From an uncultured Clostridia bacterium (lineage in GTDB: Bacteria; Bacillota; Clostridia; Christensenellales; Borkfalkiaceae): 64,000 bases of DNA. Below are positions 32,925-42,295 of the stretch, in pieces. The position numbers and the translations under genes were made by a program. The stretch lies in contig CANQHG010000003.1 of assembly GCA_947623655.1 (NCBI GenBank), positions 1 through 64,000 on the forward strand. The letters run 5' to 3'. Every line of letters starts with the position of its first letter. Position 1 is the stretch's first letter. The notes below the pieces were generated by a model. That model did no database searches and was not told the origin of the DNA. It worked only from the letters and a program-made list of their open reading frames with translations.

Positions 32925-35198
32925 ATGAAACGTCCAAAAAGAAAGCTCGCGTGGAAAACGGCGGTGAAATATATCGCCGTTCTGCCCGTCATGCTCCTTT
33001 TAAATCTTTCCCTGCCTTCGCGGGAACCCGTCGCCTTCGCCCTCTGCTTCGCTTTAATGATGTGCGGGCTCGACCCCTTTGTCCTCGCCGCGGAGTACGT
33101 CCTGTCCTCCGTGACCGCCCTCTCCTTTGCGGCGTCTCTCTCCTGTCTGTTGCAGGCGGCATTCCTGTGTCTGTGCTTTGCCGTCTATGCGCGCATGCGA
33201 AAAAAACTCAAATGGGAACAGTTTTTCTTCATCGCGCTCGCCCAACTCCCCTTTCTCTTTCTCTTTCCTCACGCGGGCTATTCCGTCTTTCCCATTCCCG
33301 TCATCTGGCAAAAAGTTATCATCTCCGCGCTCCTCGTCCTCCTGACGCTTCTCTTCGAAGGCGCCGTGCAGGCGCTTCTCTTCCGTGCATTCCGCTCAAG
33401 GCTCGTCGCCTCGGAGATCAGCGAGATCGCGCTTCTATGGTTCTTTGCGGGCATGGGCTTTTTGAATTTTGCGGGCGTCGTCCCTTTCTATGCGCTGACG
33501 CTCGCCCTTCTTCTTTTTGCGGCGATCTTGTTGAAGAACGCGGCCGCCGTGCCGTTTGCGCTCGCTCTGTCCGCCCCCCTTTGCGCCGTAGGGGGGAGCG
33601 TCGTCCCCGCCGCCGAATATGCGCTTCTCGCATGCGCGGGACTGCTCTTTGCACCGTACGGAAGCATCGCGGCTTCTCTTTCCGTGTTCTTATGCTTCCT
33701 CGGCGTGCAGTACTTCGAGGGGCTCTTTGTGAAAAGTGCGCTCACGATCTCCCTCACCGTTTGCGCATGCCTGATCCCCGTTGCGATCGTGGCATTTCTG
33801 CCCGAAAAAATCATAAAAAAGCTGAACCGCACCCTGCTCTTTTACCGCGAACGCACCCTTCCCCGCATCGCCATCAACCGAAACAGGCGGGCTGTCGGCG
33901 AACAGCTCTACGAAGTTTCGTCCCTCTTCCGCGAGATCGAGGCAGCTTTCACCGCGCAAGACGCGCCGAAGAGCGGCGTACATTTCAAAGAAAAACTCAT
34001 CGCGTGCCTGTGCGCCTCCTGTCCGAGCCGCAGAAAATGCAGGGAAGCGGGACTGTATGAAAGTTTCGACAAGCTCATCGCAGTGGGCAAGGCAAAGGGG
34101 AAAGTCAACCTCATCGATTTGCCGCAAGAGCTCTCTTCGTCCTGCCGCAACTCCGCGGGATTGCTCTTCGCCCTCAATAAACTTCTCGAAGATTACAGGC
34201 GCATGGAACAGGAGCTCGAGGCGGCGCGGGCGGGAAGAAAGTTGCTCGCCGAACAGGCGCATGGCGTGAGCGAGATCTTAAAAGATATCGCCCTCGAACA
34301 GAGCGAAGAATTTGCCTTTTCGGACGAGGAACGCATTCTCGCAAGCGCGCTCTCGGCGGCGGGCATCATGAGCTCGGAGATCTTTCTCTACGGCGAGGGG
34401 ACTCTCTTTACGGCTTCGATGACCCTGCATGAAAATACGGACGGCAAAAAGCTGTGCAGAATTGTCTCCCACGCGCTCGGCGTCCCTCTCGCGCTCTCCG
34501 AAAAGATTCCCCTGACTTCCGACCGTGCCTGTTTCATCTTGCGCCGCCGCCCCGATTACGACGCCGCGTTCGGCATTGCGGCCTGTCCGAAAGCGGGAGA
34601 GACGGCGAGCGGGGATACCCACTCCGTTCTGAAGATCGACGAACGCCGCTTTCTCGTCGCGCTCTCCGACGGCATGGGGAGCGGAGACGGCGCGAGGGCG
34701 GTCTCCGACAGAACGCTCTCTTTGCTCGAGAGCTGTTATAAGGCGAAAATGCCCTCTTCCACCGTGCTCTCCACCGTCAACAGGCTCATCGCGCTCTCGG
34801 GGGAAGAGACGTTTTCCTGTCTCGACGTCGCCTCGGTCGATCTCGACACGGGGGACGCGGATATCGTGAAGATCGGCGCGCCCATGGGCTTTTTGCTCTC
34901 GGGCGAAGAGCTCAAAGTGCTCGAGGGAGAGAGCCTGCCCATCGGCATGCTCGAAGCCGTGCACCCCGCCACGATGCGCGTCAACATGAAGGCGGAAGAT
35001 TTTCTCATCTTCATGAGCGACGGTGTAACGACGGCATTCGGGTCGTCGGCGGAACTTTGCGCATATCTGAGCGGGCTCAAGCCGCTCAACCCGCAGTCGC
35101 TCGCCGAAGAGATCTTAAAAAACGCCCTCGGACGTTACAAAGGTACCGCCGAGGACGATATGACTGTGTTGGCCGTAAAACTTACGCGCACGGCATGA
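32925..35198 (+). CDS. spoIIE: Stage II sporulation protein E (SpoIIE phosphatase)
   Basis: 757 residues. The N-terminal ~310 are hydrophobic with about ten membrane helices, followed by a central linker/oligomerisation region with a Cys cluster (CLCASCPSRRKCREAG). The C-terminal PP2C-type phosphatase (about 530-757) has FLVALSDGMGSGDGARAVSDRTLSLLE, DVASVDLDTGDADIVKIGAPMGFL and DFLIFMSDGVTTAFG, carrying the metal-binding aspartates. SpoIIE dephosphorylates SpoIIAA to activate sigma-F in the forespore and acts at the polar septum, so this is strong evidence for a sporulation pathway. A possible Spo0A box lies about 75 bp upstream of the ATG. Confidence 0.95.
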   Translation: MKRPKRKLAWKTAVKYIAVLPVMLLLNLSLPSREPVAFALCFALMMCGLDPFVLAAEYVLSSVTALSFAASLSCLLQAAFLCLCFAVYARMRKKLKWEQFFFIALAQLPFLFLFPHAGYSVFPIPVIWQKVIISALLVLLTLLFEGAVQALLFRAFRSRLVASEISEIALLWFFAGMGFLNFAGVVPFYALTLALLLFAAILLKNAAAVPFALALSAPLCAVGGSVVPAAEYALLACAGLLFAPYGSIAASLSVFLCFLGVQYFEGLFVKSALTISLTVCACLIPVAIVAFLPEKIIKKLNRTLLFYRERTLPRIAINRNRRAVGEQLYEVSSLFREIEAAFTAQDAPKSGVHFKEKLIACLCASCPSRRKCREAGLYESFDKLIAVGKAKGKVNLIDLPQELSSSCRNSAGLLFALNKLLEDYRRMEQELEAARAGRKLLAEQAHGVSEILKDIALEQSEEFAFSDEERILASALSAAGIMSSEIFLYGEGTLFTASMTLHENTDGKKLCRIVSHALGVPLALSEKIPLTSDRACFILRRRPDYDAAFGIAACPKAGETASGDTHSVLKIDERRFLVALSDGMGSGDGARAVSDRTLSLLESCYKAKMPSSTVLSTVNRLIALSGEETFSCLDVASVDLDTGDADIVKIGAPMGFLLSGEELKVLEGESLPIGMLEAVHPATMRVNMKAEDFLIFMSDGVTTAFGSSAELCAYLSGLKPLNPQSLAEEILKNALGRYKGTAEDDMTVLAVKLTRTA

Positions 35199-35262
35199 CC
35201 GCGCCGCCCGCAACGTTCGGCTTTATCGCTTTTTGAATTGGCAAAAAACCTGCCTCCCCCTT

Positions 35263-35925
35263 TCACATCATCAATGCGATACTGGCGAACTGCAAAACAG
35301 TGCCGAAAATCGTAAACAAGTGCCAGACCGAATGGAAGTAACGCACCTTTTTCCCGAATGCGAAAAACCCGATTCCGACGGTATAGGCAACGCCGCCGAA
35401 GATGAGCAGAAGCAAGCAGGTAAGCGATACGGTATTCAGCAACATGGGAAGAAAGATCACGGCGAGCCAGCCGCCAACGACGTAAAAAACCATCGAAATG
35501 CTCTTGATGATGATATTATTCATGGCAATGGCGTTCATCGTGATCCCTGCGACGGCGATCCCCCATTCCACGGCAAGGACCGTCCAGCCCATCGTCGTTC
35601 CGTAGAGCGGAATGAGGCAATAGGGCGTATATGTTCCCGCAATGAGCAAAAAGATCGTGCAGTGGTCGAAAATGCGGAACACTCTCTTTCCCTTTCCGCT
35701 CGGCAAAAAATGATAGAGCGCGCTCATGGTGTAGAGGACGACAATGCCGAAGCCGAACGCCGAAACGGCGACGATCCGCACGGCGTTTCCCCACGCCAGA
35801 TAGATGAGAGCCGCCCACACGGCGAGACCGATGGCGCCGCCCACGATGTGCGACACGGCGTTGAAGATCTCTTCGCCCTTTGTATACATCGGTTTGTTCT
35901 TTGTTTTTCCGATGATCGCTTCCAT
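35263..35925 (-). CDS. Hemolysin III family membrane protein (HlyIII/PAQR)
   Basis: 220 residues from the ATG at 35925, chosen because CGGAGG lies 7 nt upstream; in-frame ATGs further out lack a site. Seven membrane helices are visible. Conserved PAQR metal-site motifs are present: SALYHFLPSG, FDHCTIFLLIAGTYTPYCL and the C-terminal FHSVWHLFTIFGT (two His). Members are YqfA/HlyIII-type membrane proteins related to adiponectin receptors; hydrolase activity on membrane lipids is possible and the 'hemolysin' name is historical. The gene converges on spoIIE and is monocistronic. Confidence 0.92.
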   Translation of the reverse strand: MEAIIGKTKNKPMYTKGEEIFNAVSHIVGGAIGLAVWAALIYLAWGNAVRIVAVSAFGFGIVVLYTMSALYHFLPSGKGKRVFRIFDHCTIFLLIAGTYTPYCLIPLYGTTMGWTVLAVEWGIAVAGITMNAIAMNNIIIKSISMVFYVVGGWLAVIFLPMLLNTVSLTCLLLLIFGGVAYTVGIGFFAFGKKVRYFHSVWHLFTIFGTVLQFASIALMM

Positions 35926-36075
35926 ACACATACCTCCGAAACCGTTCCCTTTCATCTTGGCCCGATTTCTCTTTGATGATACTACGGCGGCATACAAAAA
36001 GCTACCTATTGATGACAGGCGGCCCGCTACTCCTTTTTTGCCGCTTTCTACGCGAAAAATACGCTCTCTACTTTA

Positions 36076-36114
36076 AAAAACCGCCGCTCTACTCTCAGTA
36101 GAGCGGCGGTTTTT
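36076..36114. terminator. Long palindromic terminator
   Basis: An 18-bp stem, AAAAACCGCCGCTCTACT with its complement, a 3-nt CTC loop, and T and A runs on both sides. It lies downstream of the minus-strand zinc-ribbon gene and upstream of the HlyIII gene. Confidence 0.85.
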
Positions 36115-36156
36115 ACCCTGCTTTTTCTCGCATATAGCGCAGTTTTTAAGAGTTTT

Positions 36157-36435
36157 TCAGCTGTTGAGCACGATGACGACGACAATGGTCGCGATGACGC
36201 CCGCGATGCCGACGATCCAGCCGATCGTCTTGAAGAGCTTCATCTTTTTCGGATCCATGGGCGTATAGCCACGGGGAGTGAGCGCGCCGCCACAGACATG
36301 GCACTTCGTCATGTGGTCGAGGACATTCGCGCCGCAGTGCGGGCAGACGACGACGTGCTTTTCGAGCTTCGCCTGTCTCTTTGCGATGCGCTTCTGCATC
36401 TTTTGCTCTTCGTCTTTGGGAGAATTTTTACTCAT
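36157..36435 (-). CDS. Small zinc-ribbon membrane protein
   Basis: 92 residues. A charged N-terminus (SPKDEEQKMQKRIAKRQAKLEK) is followed by a four-Cys zinc ribbon (VVCPHCGANVLDHMTKCHVCGG, two CxxC) and one C-terminal membrane helix (about 72-90). Proteins of this plan are widespread in Clostridia and have no defined function. The start at 36435 is imposed by the promoter: the -10 ends 6 nt before this ATG, so an alternative upstream in-frame ATG would lie outside the transcript. It is divergent from the LytS-like kinase gene, 119 bp away. Confidence 0.8.
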   Translation of the reverse strand: MSKNSPKDEEQKMQKRIAKRQAKLEKHVVVCPHCGANVLDHMTKCHVCGGALTPRGYTPMDPKKMKLFKTIGWIVGIAGVIATIVVVIVLNS

Positions 36436-36441
36436 GCCTCT

Positions 36442-36470
36442 ATTATACACGCCCGCCCCCAAAAAAGCAA
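36442..36470 (-). promoter_or_regulatory. Leaderless promoter of the zinc-ribbon gene
   Basis: Minus strand TTGCTT, 17 bp, TATAAT, six bases (AGAGGC), ATG. Confidence 0.75.
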
Positions 36471-36554
36471 CCGAAAATTCATGCGGAAGAATTTTATAAC
36501 GGCATACGATTTTTGGCGCTTTTTTGGCACTCTGTGTGTTATAATAACGTTAGA

Positions 36555-38423
36555 ATGAAGATCAAGGGGACGAAAATATTCACAAAACGCACGGCCGCGC
36601 TCATTACGGCAGGCGCGGCAGTTTTCTTCGCCCTCTTTCTCGCGGGTCTTCTTTTTTTCAGCGCGAATTATCAGAATTTTTACGGCCACGCCCCTGCGGC
36701 AAAAGACGGCGTGCTCGACTTTGAGGGCTATTCGGTGTCGGCGGGAGACGTCGACAGTCTTCTCGAGGGGGAATGGGAATTTTTCTACGGCCGCTGGATC
36801 GTGACGGACGGCGATACGGCGGAGAGCGACGGGCTCATCCCCGTTCCCGGGAGATGGACGGGACGGGAAACGAACGGGACGAAACTCCCCCGCAGCGGCT
36901 ACGCTTCCTATCGTCTGCGCCTCAAAAACGTCGAAGCGGGAATTCCGCTCCTCGTCTTCCGCGTCAACTATCATACGCCCTACCGCGTCTATCTCAACGG
37001 GCAGCTCAATGTCAGAAGCGGTGAGCCGAGCCGCGAACGGGGCGGAAACTTTGCGAGCGGCGTTGTCGACGAGGGGTATCCCTATACCTCGGACGGCGGC
37101 GACATCGAAGTTGTCGTCGAACTCGGTTACTCCGAAACAGGCGGGCTCAATGCCACGCCGTGGCTGAGCGACAGGTCGGGCGCAAATGTGAGGGGACGGG
37201 CGATGTCGAGCTTTGCGCTCAGCCTCTTCGGCTTTGCGGCGGCGGTCGTGCTCGCTTCCGTCATGATCACGGCGGGACTTTACCGCTATCATCCAGACGT
37301 CTCTCTCCCCTTTCTGCTCCTTTCCCTCTTTTTCGTTCTCATCTTCAGCAAAGATCTTTCCCCGCGGCTGTATCTGCCCTTCGGCGTCACCGTATGGTTG
37401 GGAATCGCCGCGCATGCGCTCGCCCTCGTCTGCCTCGTTTGGCATCTGAAAAAGGCGGGCATGGCGGTCGGGAAGCGGGCACTTTTCGTCTACGGCGGCG
37501 CGGCGGCCGCGGTCGCCGTCCTTTTCGCCTCGCTCTACGGCTTTAGCGCGGTGTGGATCCCCGCCCTCGCCGTTCCTCTTTTATTGCTCTCTTTAAACTA
37601 TTTCATCCTCCGCGGAGAGATGAAGACGCGGTTCAAATTCGTCTACTGCGCCCTCGTCTTTGTCCTTGCATGTATCTTTGCCTTTGAACTTGCCGAGGGA
37701 ATAGGGTTCGTCAAATTCGGGACGGAGATCTTTCTCTCCGTACTCATGACGGTGATGATCGCCCTCTTCTCCGCCGTCGGGTTTTTCAGGATCCGCAATG
37801 CGGCGCGGGATATTTTGCGGGCGAGCGAGCTTGAAAAAGAACTGCAGCGGGTCAAACAGCAGGCGCTCAAGGCGCAGATCAAGCCTCACTTCATCTTCAA
37901 TTCCCTCACGGCGATCCAATCGCTCTATCATCGCGATCCCGAAGAGGGCGACGAGGCGCTCGAACGGTTCGCACGCCACCTCAGGCTCAATGTGGACGCC
38001 GACGGAACGGAACTCGTCCCCTTTGAACAGGAGATCAACAATATCCTCAACTATTTCGAGCTCGAAAACATGCGGCTCGGGGGAAAGCTCACCCTTCTTC
38101 TCGACGTCAACAGGACAGATTTCTTCGTCCCCGTTCTCTCCCTCCAGCCCCTTGTGGAAAATGCGATCCGCCACGGCGGCACGGCAAAAGAGGGCGGCTA
38201 TATCTCTATCGAGACGAACGACAAGGAGGGCGGCGTGGAGATCGTGATCGAGGATAACGGCAAGGGGTTCGACCCCAAAAAGACCCCCGAGGGTGTAGGA
38301 CTCACCAACTCGCGCGAACGGCTGATCGGGCTGATCGGCGCGGAAATGACCGTCTCGAGCGAGATCGGCAAGGGCACGGCGATCTCCATCTTTATTCCGG
38401 ACGCAAAAGGAGACAACACATGA
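36555..38423 (+). CDS. LytS/YehU-type sensor histidine kinase with 7TMR-DISM-like sensor
   Basis: 622 residues. One N-terminal helix (about 13-35) anchors an extracytoplasmic beta-rich domain (about 50-215; LEGEWEFFYGRW, YASYRLRLKNVEAG, VYLNGQL) of the 7TMR-DISM extracellular type, followed by seven membrane helices (about 220-425). The cytoplasmic part has a short coiled coil and a His_kinase domain, QALKAQIKPHFIFNSLTAIQSL with the phosphorylated His, plus a HATPase with LQPLVENAIRHGG, IEDNGKGFDP and GVGLTNSRERL. TATAAT lies 9 nt before the ATG, so the leader is very short; the longer open frame upstream overlaps the divergent gene and is not used. Its stop overlaps the response-regulator start by 4 bp. 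Confidence 0.92.
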   Translation: MKIKGTKIFTKRTAALITAGAAVFFALFLAGLLFFSANYQNFYGHAPAAKDGVLDFEGYSVSAGDVDSLLEGEWEFFYGRWIVTDGDTAESDGLIPVPGRWTGRETNGTKLPRSGYASYRLRLKNVEAGIPLLVFRVNYHTPYRVYLNGQLNVRSGEPSRERGGNFASGVVDEGYPYTSDGGDIEVVVELGYSETGGLNATPWLSDRSGANVRGRAMSSFALSLFGFAAAVVLASVMITAGLYRYHPDVSLPFLLLSLFFVLIFSKDLSPRLYLPFGVTVWLGIAAHALALVCLVWHLKKAGMAVGKRALFVYGGAAAAVAVLFASLYGFSAVWIPALAVPLLLLSLNYFILRGEMKTRFKFVYCALVFVLACIFAFELAEGIGFVKFGTEIFLSVLMTVMIALFSAVGFFRIRNAARDILRASELEKELQRVKQQALKAQIKPHFIFNSLTAIQSLYHRDPEEGDEALERFARHLRLNVDADGTELVPFEQEINNILNYFELENMRLGGKLTLLLDVNRTDFFVPVLSLQPLVENAIRHGGTAKEGGYISIETNDKEGGVEIVIEDNGKGFDPKKTPEGVGLTNSRERLIGLIGAEMTVSSEIGKGTAISIFIPDAKGDNT

Positions 38424-39199
38424 AATTCATCGTCGTAGACGACGAGATCGCGGCGCTCAGTACTTTTCTTCCCAACATCGTCGACTGTCCCGACGTGGAA
38501 TGCAAGATGTTCATGAACGATCCCTACGCCGCTCTCGCCTATGTAGAGAGCAACGAGACGGACGCCGCTTTTCTCGATATCAACATGCCGCAGATCGACG
38601 GCGTGGAGCTCGCGGAAAAGCTCATAGAGGCGCGCCCGCATATCAAGATCGTGTTCATCAGCGGATATCTCAAAGACGAGGAGCGGCTTAAGGAAAAATT
38701 CGGCGAAAATCTCGCAGGGTGCTGTTATAAACCGTACGACGCGGAACTTCTTCGCCGCCTCATCGCCTCCCTGTCGAGCGCGGAACCTGCGCTTTCCCTG
38801 CGCATGTTCGACGCCTTCGACCTCTTCGCCAACGGCCGCGCCGTGAAATTTTCCTCATCAAAGTCCAAAGAGCTTCTGGCGCTGCTCGCCGACGCGAACG
38901 GAGGCTATGTCTCCATGGAGACGGCGATCGAAGCGCTGTGGGAAAACAAGAATGCCGACCTCGGCAAGCGGCTTTACCGCGACGCGGTTTACCGTCTTCG
39001 GCTCACGCTCAAGGGAGTGGGCGCCGAAAAACTCGTGGAATTCGGCCGCGGCTGCGCCGTGATCGACACGGCCAGGACTTCATGTGACTATTGGGATTTT
39101 TTAAAGGGAAAGGGCGAATTTACGGGCCGATATCTGCCGCAATACGGCTGGTCTGTCTCCCGCGAACTGTTTTTGGAAAATATGAAAAAAAACGGCTGA
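38420..39199 (+). CDS. Response regulator with SARP-type output domain
   Basis: 259 residues. The receiver domain (1-120) has the acidic pocket VVDDE, the phospho-acceptor in AAFLDINMP and the lysine in CCYKPYD. The output (about 130-255) is not the LytTR domain usual for LytS partners but a winged-helix of the SARP/transcriptional-activator kind (FDLFANGRAVKFSSSKSKELLALLADANGGYVSMETAIEALWEN.NADLGKRLYRDAVYRLR), as in the SAPR family of two-component regulators. It forms a coupled pair with the kinase through an ATGA overlap and is followed by a strong terminator. The target genes are unknown. Confidence 0.9.
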   Translation: MKFIVVDDEIAALSTFLPNIVDCPDVECKMFMNDPYAALAYVESNETDAAFLDINMPQIDGVELAEKLIEARPHIKIVFISGYLKDEERLKEKFGENLAGCCYKPYDAELLRRLIASLSSAEPALSLRMFDAFDLFANGRAVKFSSSKSKELLALLADANGGYVSMETAIEALWENKNADLGKRLYRDAVYRLRLTLKGVGAEKLVEFGRGCAVIDTARTSCDYWDFLKGKGEFTGRYLPQYGWSVSRELFLENMKKNG

Positions 39200-39226
39200 T
39201 AAAAATCGGCCGCCGAGAGAGAAAAA

Positions 39227-39261
39227 CGCCGCAGTCTCCGCCGTGCAGACGGAGACTGCGG
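39227..39261. terminator. Terminator between the two-component operon and galM
   Basis: A perfect 13-bp stem GCCGCAGTCTCCG / CGGAGACTGCGGC with a 9-nt loop, flanked by A5 and T6 runs, so probably bidirectional. Confidence 0.88.
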
Positions 39262-39274
39262 CATTCTTTTTTGC

Positions 39275-40315
39275 TTATTCCGCCAAAGAGAACTTGTAGG
39301 CCGCCGTATATTCGTACACTTCGTCGGGGCCGAGAAGAGAGCTCCCGCGGGCCGCGTACTCCCTCACGTTGACGTTGTTGGGAATGGCCTCCGTCTCCAA
39401 ACAGAAGCCCGCGCGCTTGCCGTAGTAGTTGTGCTTGCCCTCCTGATGCAGGCCGTTGCCCGCATAGAACTGTACGGCGGGCGCGTCGGTATAACAGGAC
39501 ATGCGAATACCCGTCTTGCGGCTCTCCGCAACGGCATAGAGCACATACTCGCCGCGGGGATTTTTGAGCACATAGCAATGGTCGTAGCCGTTGCCCTGCA
39601 TGAGGTCGAGGTCCTCTTCGTCGATGTCCCGCCCGATCTCTTTCGTTTCGTTGAAGTCGAAAGGAGTTCCCTTTACCATTCTGTACCCGCCGATGGGGAT
39701 CATCGTGGAGTTGGTGGGCGCGATCATATCGGAGTCGATCCAAAGTTTATTGTCGAGAATGGTGCCGTCCGCCTCGCCGTTGAGGTTGAAATAGGCGTGA
39801 TTGGTGAGATTGACGGCCGTTTTCTTGTCCGTTGTGGCATGGTAATGTATCCTGAGTTCGCCGCCGCAGAAAGAATAGGTGACTTGCACCTTTAAATTCC
39901 CGGGATAGTGCTCTTCGCCGTCGGGAGAAAAGAGGGATAAGACGAGCTCGTCTCCCCGTATCTCGTGCTCCCAGAACTTTCTGTTGAAGCCCGTCTTCCC
40001 GCCGTGCAGATGGTTGCCGCGGTCGTTGCAGTAAAGCTCATACTCCTTGCCGTCGATGACGAGCCTGCCCTCGCCGATGCGGTTGCCGAACCTGCCGATG
40101 AGCGCCCCTAAAAAGCCGCCGTTCCGCTCGTAGCAATGCACGTCGTTATAGCCGAGCACCACGTCTGTGAGGCGTCCGTGCTTGTCGGGAACGGAAAGGC
40201 TCTGCAAGATGCCGCCATAGTTGAGGACGGTGGCGGAAGCGTCTCCGTCGTGCAGGGTAAAGGCAGTCACTTCTTGGCCGCCGAGGGTCTTTGCGAAAAT
40301 CCTTTGTGTAATCAT
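39275..40315 (-). CDS. galM: Aldose 1-epimerase (galactose mutarotase)
   Basis: 346 residues, interconverts alpha and beta anomers of galactose. Family motifs: LNYGGILQSLSVPD, GRFGNRIGEG, NHLHGGKTGFNRKFWE (catalytic-site His), TNHAYFNLNGE (second His) and FCLETEAIPN with the catalytic Glu. Full length for the family. It follows galK by 42 bp on the same strand with GGAGAGAAAT as ribosome binding site, so galK-galM form an operon for the entry of galactose into the Leloir pathway. Confidence 0.95.
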   Translation of the reverse strand: MITQRIFAKTLGGQEVTAFTLHDGDASATVLNYGGILQSLSVPDKHGRLTDVVLGYNDVHCYERNGGFLGALIGRFGNRIGEGRLVIDGKEYELYCNDRGNHLHGGKTGFNRKFWEHEIRGDELVLSLFSPDGEEHYPGNLKVQVTYSFCGGELRIHYHATTDKKTAVNLTNHAYFNLNGEADGTILDNKLWIDSDMIAPTNSTMIPIGGYRMVKGTPFDFNETKEIGRDIDEEDLDLMQGNGYDHCYVLKNPRGEYVLYAVAESRKTGIRMSCYTDAPAVQFYAGNGLHQEGKHNYYGKRAGFCLETEAIPNNVNVREYAARGSSLLGPDEVYEYTAAYKFSLAE

Positions 40316-40357
40316 ATTTCTCTCCTTCCTTTTATCGATGATTTCAGTAGATCCGCG

Positions 40358-41557
40358 TCAATGCGGCCCGACCGCGCCCGCTCCCGACGGCCGCAGTTCC
40401 GTTTTATACACGCTGTCTTGCCCGAACACGCGCGCCATGCCCTGCATATAGGCCTCTTCTTCTCCCTCTTTCACAAAGGCGATTACCGATCCCGTAAATC
40501 CGCCGCCCATCATGCGGAAAGCGCCGCCGTTGAGCAAGGTCTCCGAGAGCTTGACCGCGAGCAAAAGGGGCTGCGATACGCTCCCCGGGACAAAACAGTT
40601 CTGAAGCAATTTCAAAGAGCTCTCTCCGCTCAGACGGACCTGTTCGAAGAAGACGTCCCGTCTTCCCTCCCGCAGCGCCCGCGCCGCGCGGTCGACCCGC
40701 TCGTTTTCCTCGAAGAAGTGAATGCTCCGCAAAATCGCCCGCTCGCTCACCCGCTTTTTGAGTTGAGGAAGCGCGTCGAAGAGCTGCTCTTTTTCAACTT
40801 CGCGCAAGGTCTTTGCGGAAAAGAACGCCGCAACGTCGCCCATCTCGCGGCGGATGGCCGCATAGTGCGCCGTCAGCGCGGCATGCGAGCCGCCCGCATT
40901 CGTCAGAACGACGGAATACCCCCCGAAAGGGGGAAGCGGCATAACTTCGGGCGCATCCGCCCGCAAAAAGTCGATGAGATCGAGCCCGCCGAAAGCGACG
41001 CCGCACTGGTCCAGAAGCCCGCACGGCTTCCCGAAATAGACATTTTCGGCATACTGCCCCGCCCGCGCCTTCTCGAGCGGCGTGAGCCTGCCGCCGAAAG
41101 AGAGCGCATTCACGATCTCGGCGATGAGCACGGAGAAAGCGGCGGACGAGGAGACCCCCGCCCCGCGGAAGATGTTGCTCGACGTATACGCCGTAAATCC
41201 TTCAATCTCGCCGAGCCGCGAGAGAAATGCGAGCACGCCCCGCACCAAAGCAGACGATTTTCCCCTCTCCTCCGCGCGGAACGAAAGGTCGTTGAGGCCG
41301 ATATGAATGGGACGGAACCCGTCGGAGACGATCTGTACATACCCGTCCGCGGGCAATACCGCCGCGAGGATATCGCAGGAGATCGAAGAGACGATCGCCT
41401 TGCCGCAGTTGTGGTCGGTGTGGTTCCCCACGATCTCCGCCCGCCCGGGCGAAGAAAACCACAGTGCGGCATTCCGTTCCGCCCGCGGCAGACGGCTTTC
41501 AAGTTTCTGTCTGCGGAAAAGATCGTCCTCTCCGCAGGTCTTTGTATAGCGCCGCAT
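40358..41557 (-). CDS. galK: Galactokinase
   Basis: 399 residues, GHMP kinase phosphorylating galactose at C1. Signature GRAEIVGNHTDHNCG (substrate site), ATP loop FRGAGVSSSAAFS, the base-adjacent GKPCGLLDQCGVAFGG and the C-terminal GGGFTGSVIAFV. The GNHTDH variant is the one seen in many Clostridia. The start at 41557 is dictated by the promoter (-10 ends 6 nt upstream of this ATG); there is no ribosome binding site, so the message is probably leaderless. It is divergent from the deacetylase gene with a 66-bp shared control region. Confidence 0.93.
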   Translation of the reverse strand: MRRYTKTCGEDDLFRRQKLESRLPRAERNAALWFSSPGRAEIVGNHTDHNCGKAIVSSISCDILAAVLPADGYVQIVSDGFRPIHIGLNDLSFRAEERGKSSALVRGVLAFLSRLGEIEGFTAYTSSNIFRGAGVSSSAAFSVLIAEIVNALSFGGRLTPLEKARAGQYAENVYFGKPCGLLDQCGVAFGGLDLIDFLRADAPEVMPLPPFGGYSVVLTNAGGSHAALTAHYAAIRREMGDVAAFFSAKTLREVEKEQLFDALPQLKKRVSERAILRSIHFFEENERVDRAARALREGRRDVFFEQVRLSGESSLKLLQNCFVPGSVSQPLLLAVKLSETLLNGGAFRMMGGGFTGSVIAFVKEGEEEAYMQGMARVFGQDSVYKTELRPSGAGAVGPH

Positions 41558-41563
41558 ACAGGC

Positions 41564-41592
41564 AGTATAGCACAAACGGGAAAGAAAGTAAA
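41564..41592 (-). promoter_or_regulatory. Leaderless promoter of galK
   Basis: Minus strand TTTACT, 17 bp, TATACT, six bases (GCCTGT), ATG. The -35 is weaker than in the other leaderless cases. Confidence 0.68.
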
Positions 41593-41623
41593 TAAAATCT
41601 CCGAATTTATTCAAACTTGAAGT

Positions 41624-42295
41624 ATGCAAAGAAGATTTATTCCCGCACTCATGCTGTTTGTCGCCCTCCTCATGCTCCTCGCGGGGCTGGGGGCAAAGAA
41701 CTCCGTCCCCGCCATGTCCGTCGCGGCGGAAAAGGAGATCTATCTCACTTTCGACGACGGTCCCAGCACTTCCGTCACCGAAAAAATTCTTGACGTTCTG
41801 CAAGATCAGAATGTCAAAGCCACTTTCTTCATCGTCGGCGACAGAGTGGCGGGCAGAGAAAAGACCCTGCGCCGCATTGCGCGTGAGGGCCATACGCTTG
41901 GCGTCCATTCGCAGACGCACGTCTATTCTCAAATTTACAGTTCGGCAGAGGCTCTCCTGAAGGACGCCGAAACGTGCGCGGAGACGGTAAGGACGGTCAC
42001 GGGCGTCTTTCCGCGCGTCTATCGCTTCCCCGGCGGCGGCGATCACCCCGCGAGCGCAAAACTACTGCGGCAGCACGGATATCGCATCGTCGGCTGGAAC
42101 GCGGTGTGCGGGGACGAGGAAATCAGGGGCGCAGACGTTGAAACGCTCTACGCTTCGGCCGTCAAAACCGCCAAAGGAAAAAACTGCGTCGTCATGCTCA
42201 TGCACGATTCCGCCACTCACAAGCAGACGGCGCAGGCGCTTCCGCTCATCATCGAGCACTTCCGCGCCGAGGGATATACTTTTTTGGCATTCTGA
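41624..42295 (+). CDS. Polysaccharide deacetylase (PdaA-like, exported)
   Basis: 223 residues. An N-terminal hydrophobic signal or anchor (about 5-25) precedes a NodB-type deacetylase domain: motif 1 TFDDGPSTSVT (Asp-Asp), motif 2 GVHSQTHVYSQ (H-x3-H metal ligands), motif 3 YRFPGGGDHP, and the later VMLMHDSATHKQT. Expected role is removal of acetyl groups from peptidoglycan or another N-acetylated polymer outside the membrane. Its 3' end overlaps the 3' end of the convergent P-type ATPase gene by 47 bp. The divergent promoter next to galK is not clear for this direction. Confidence 0.92.
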   Translation: MQRRFIPALMLFVALLMLLAGLGAKNSVPAMSVAAEKEIYLTFDDGPSTSVTEKILDVLQDQNVKATFFIVGDRVAGREKTLRRIAREGHTLGVHSQTHVYSQIYSSAEALLKDAETCAETVRTVTGVFPRVYRFPGGGDHPASAKLLRQHGYRIVGWNAVCGDEEIRGADVETLYASAVKTAKGKNCVVMLMHDSATHKQTAQALPLIIEHFRAEGYTFLAF

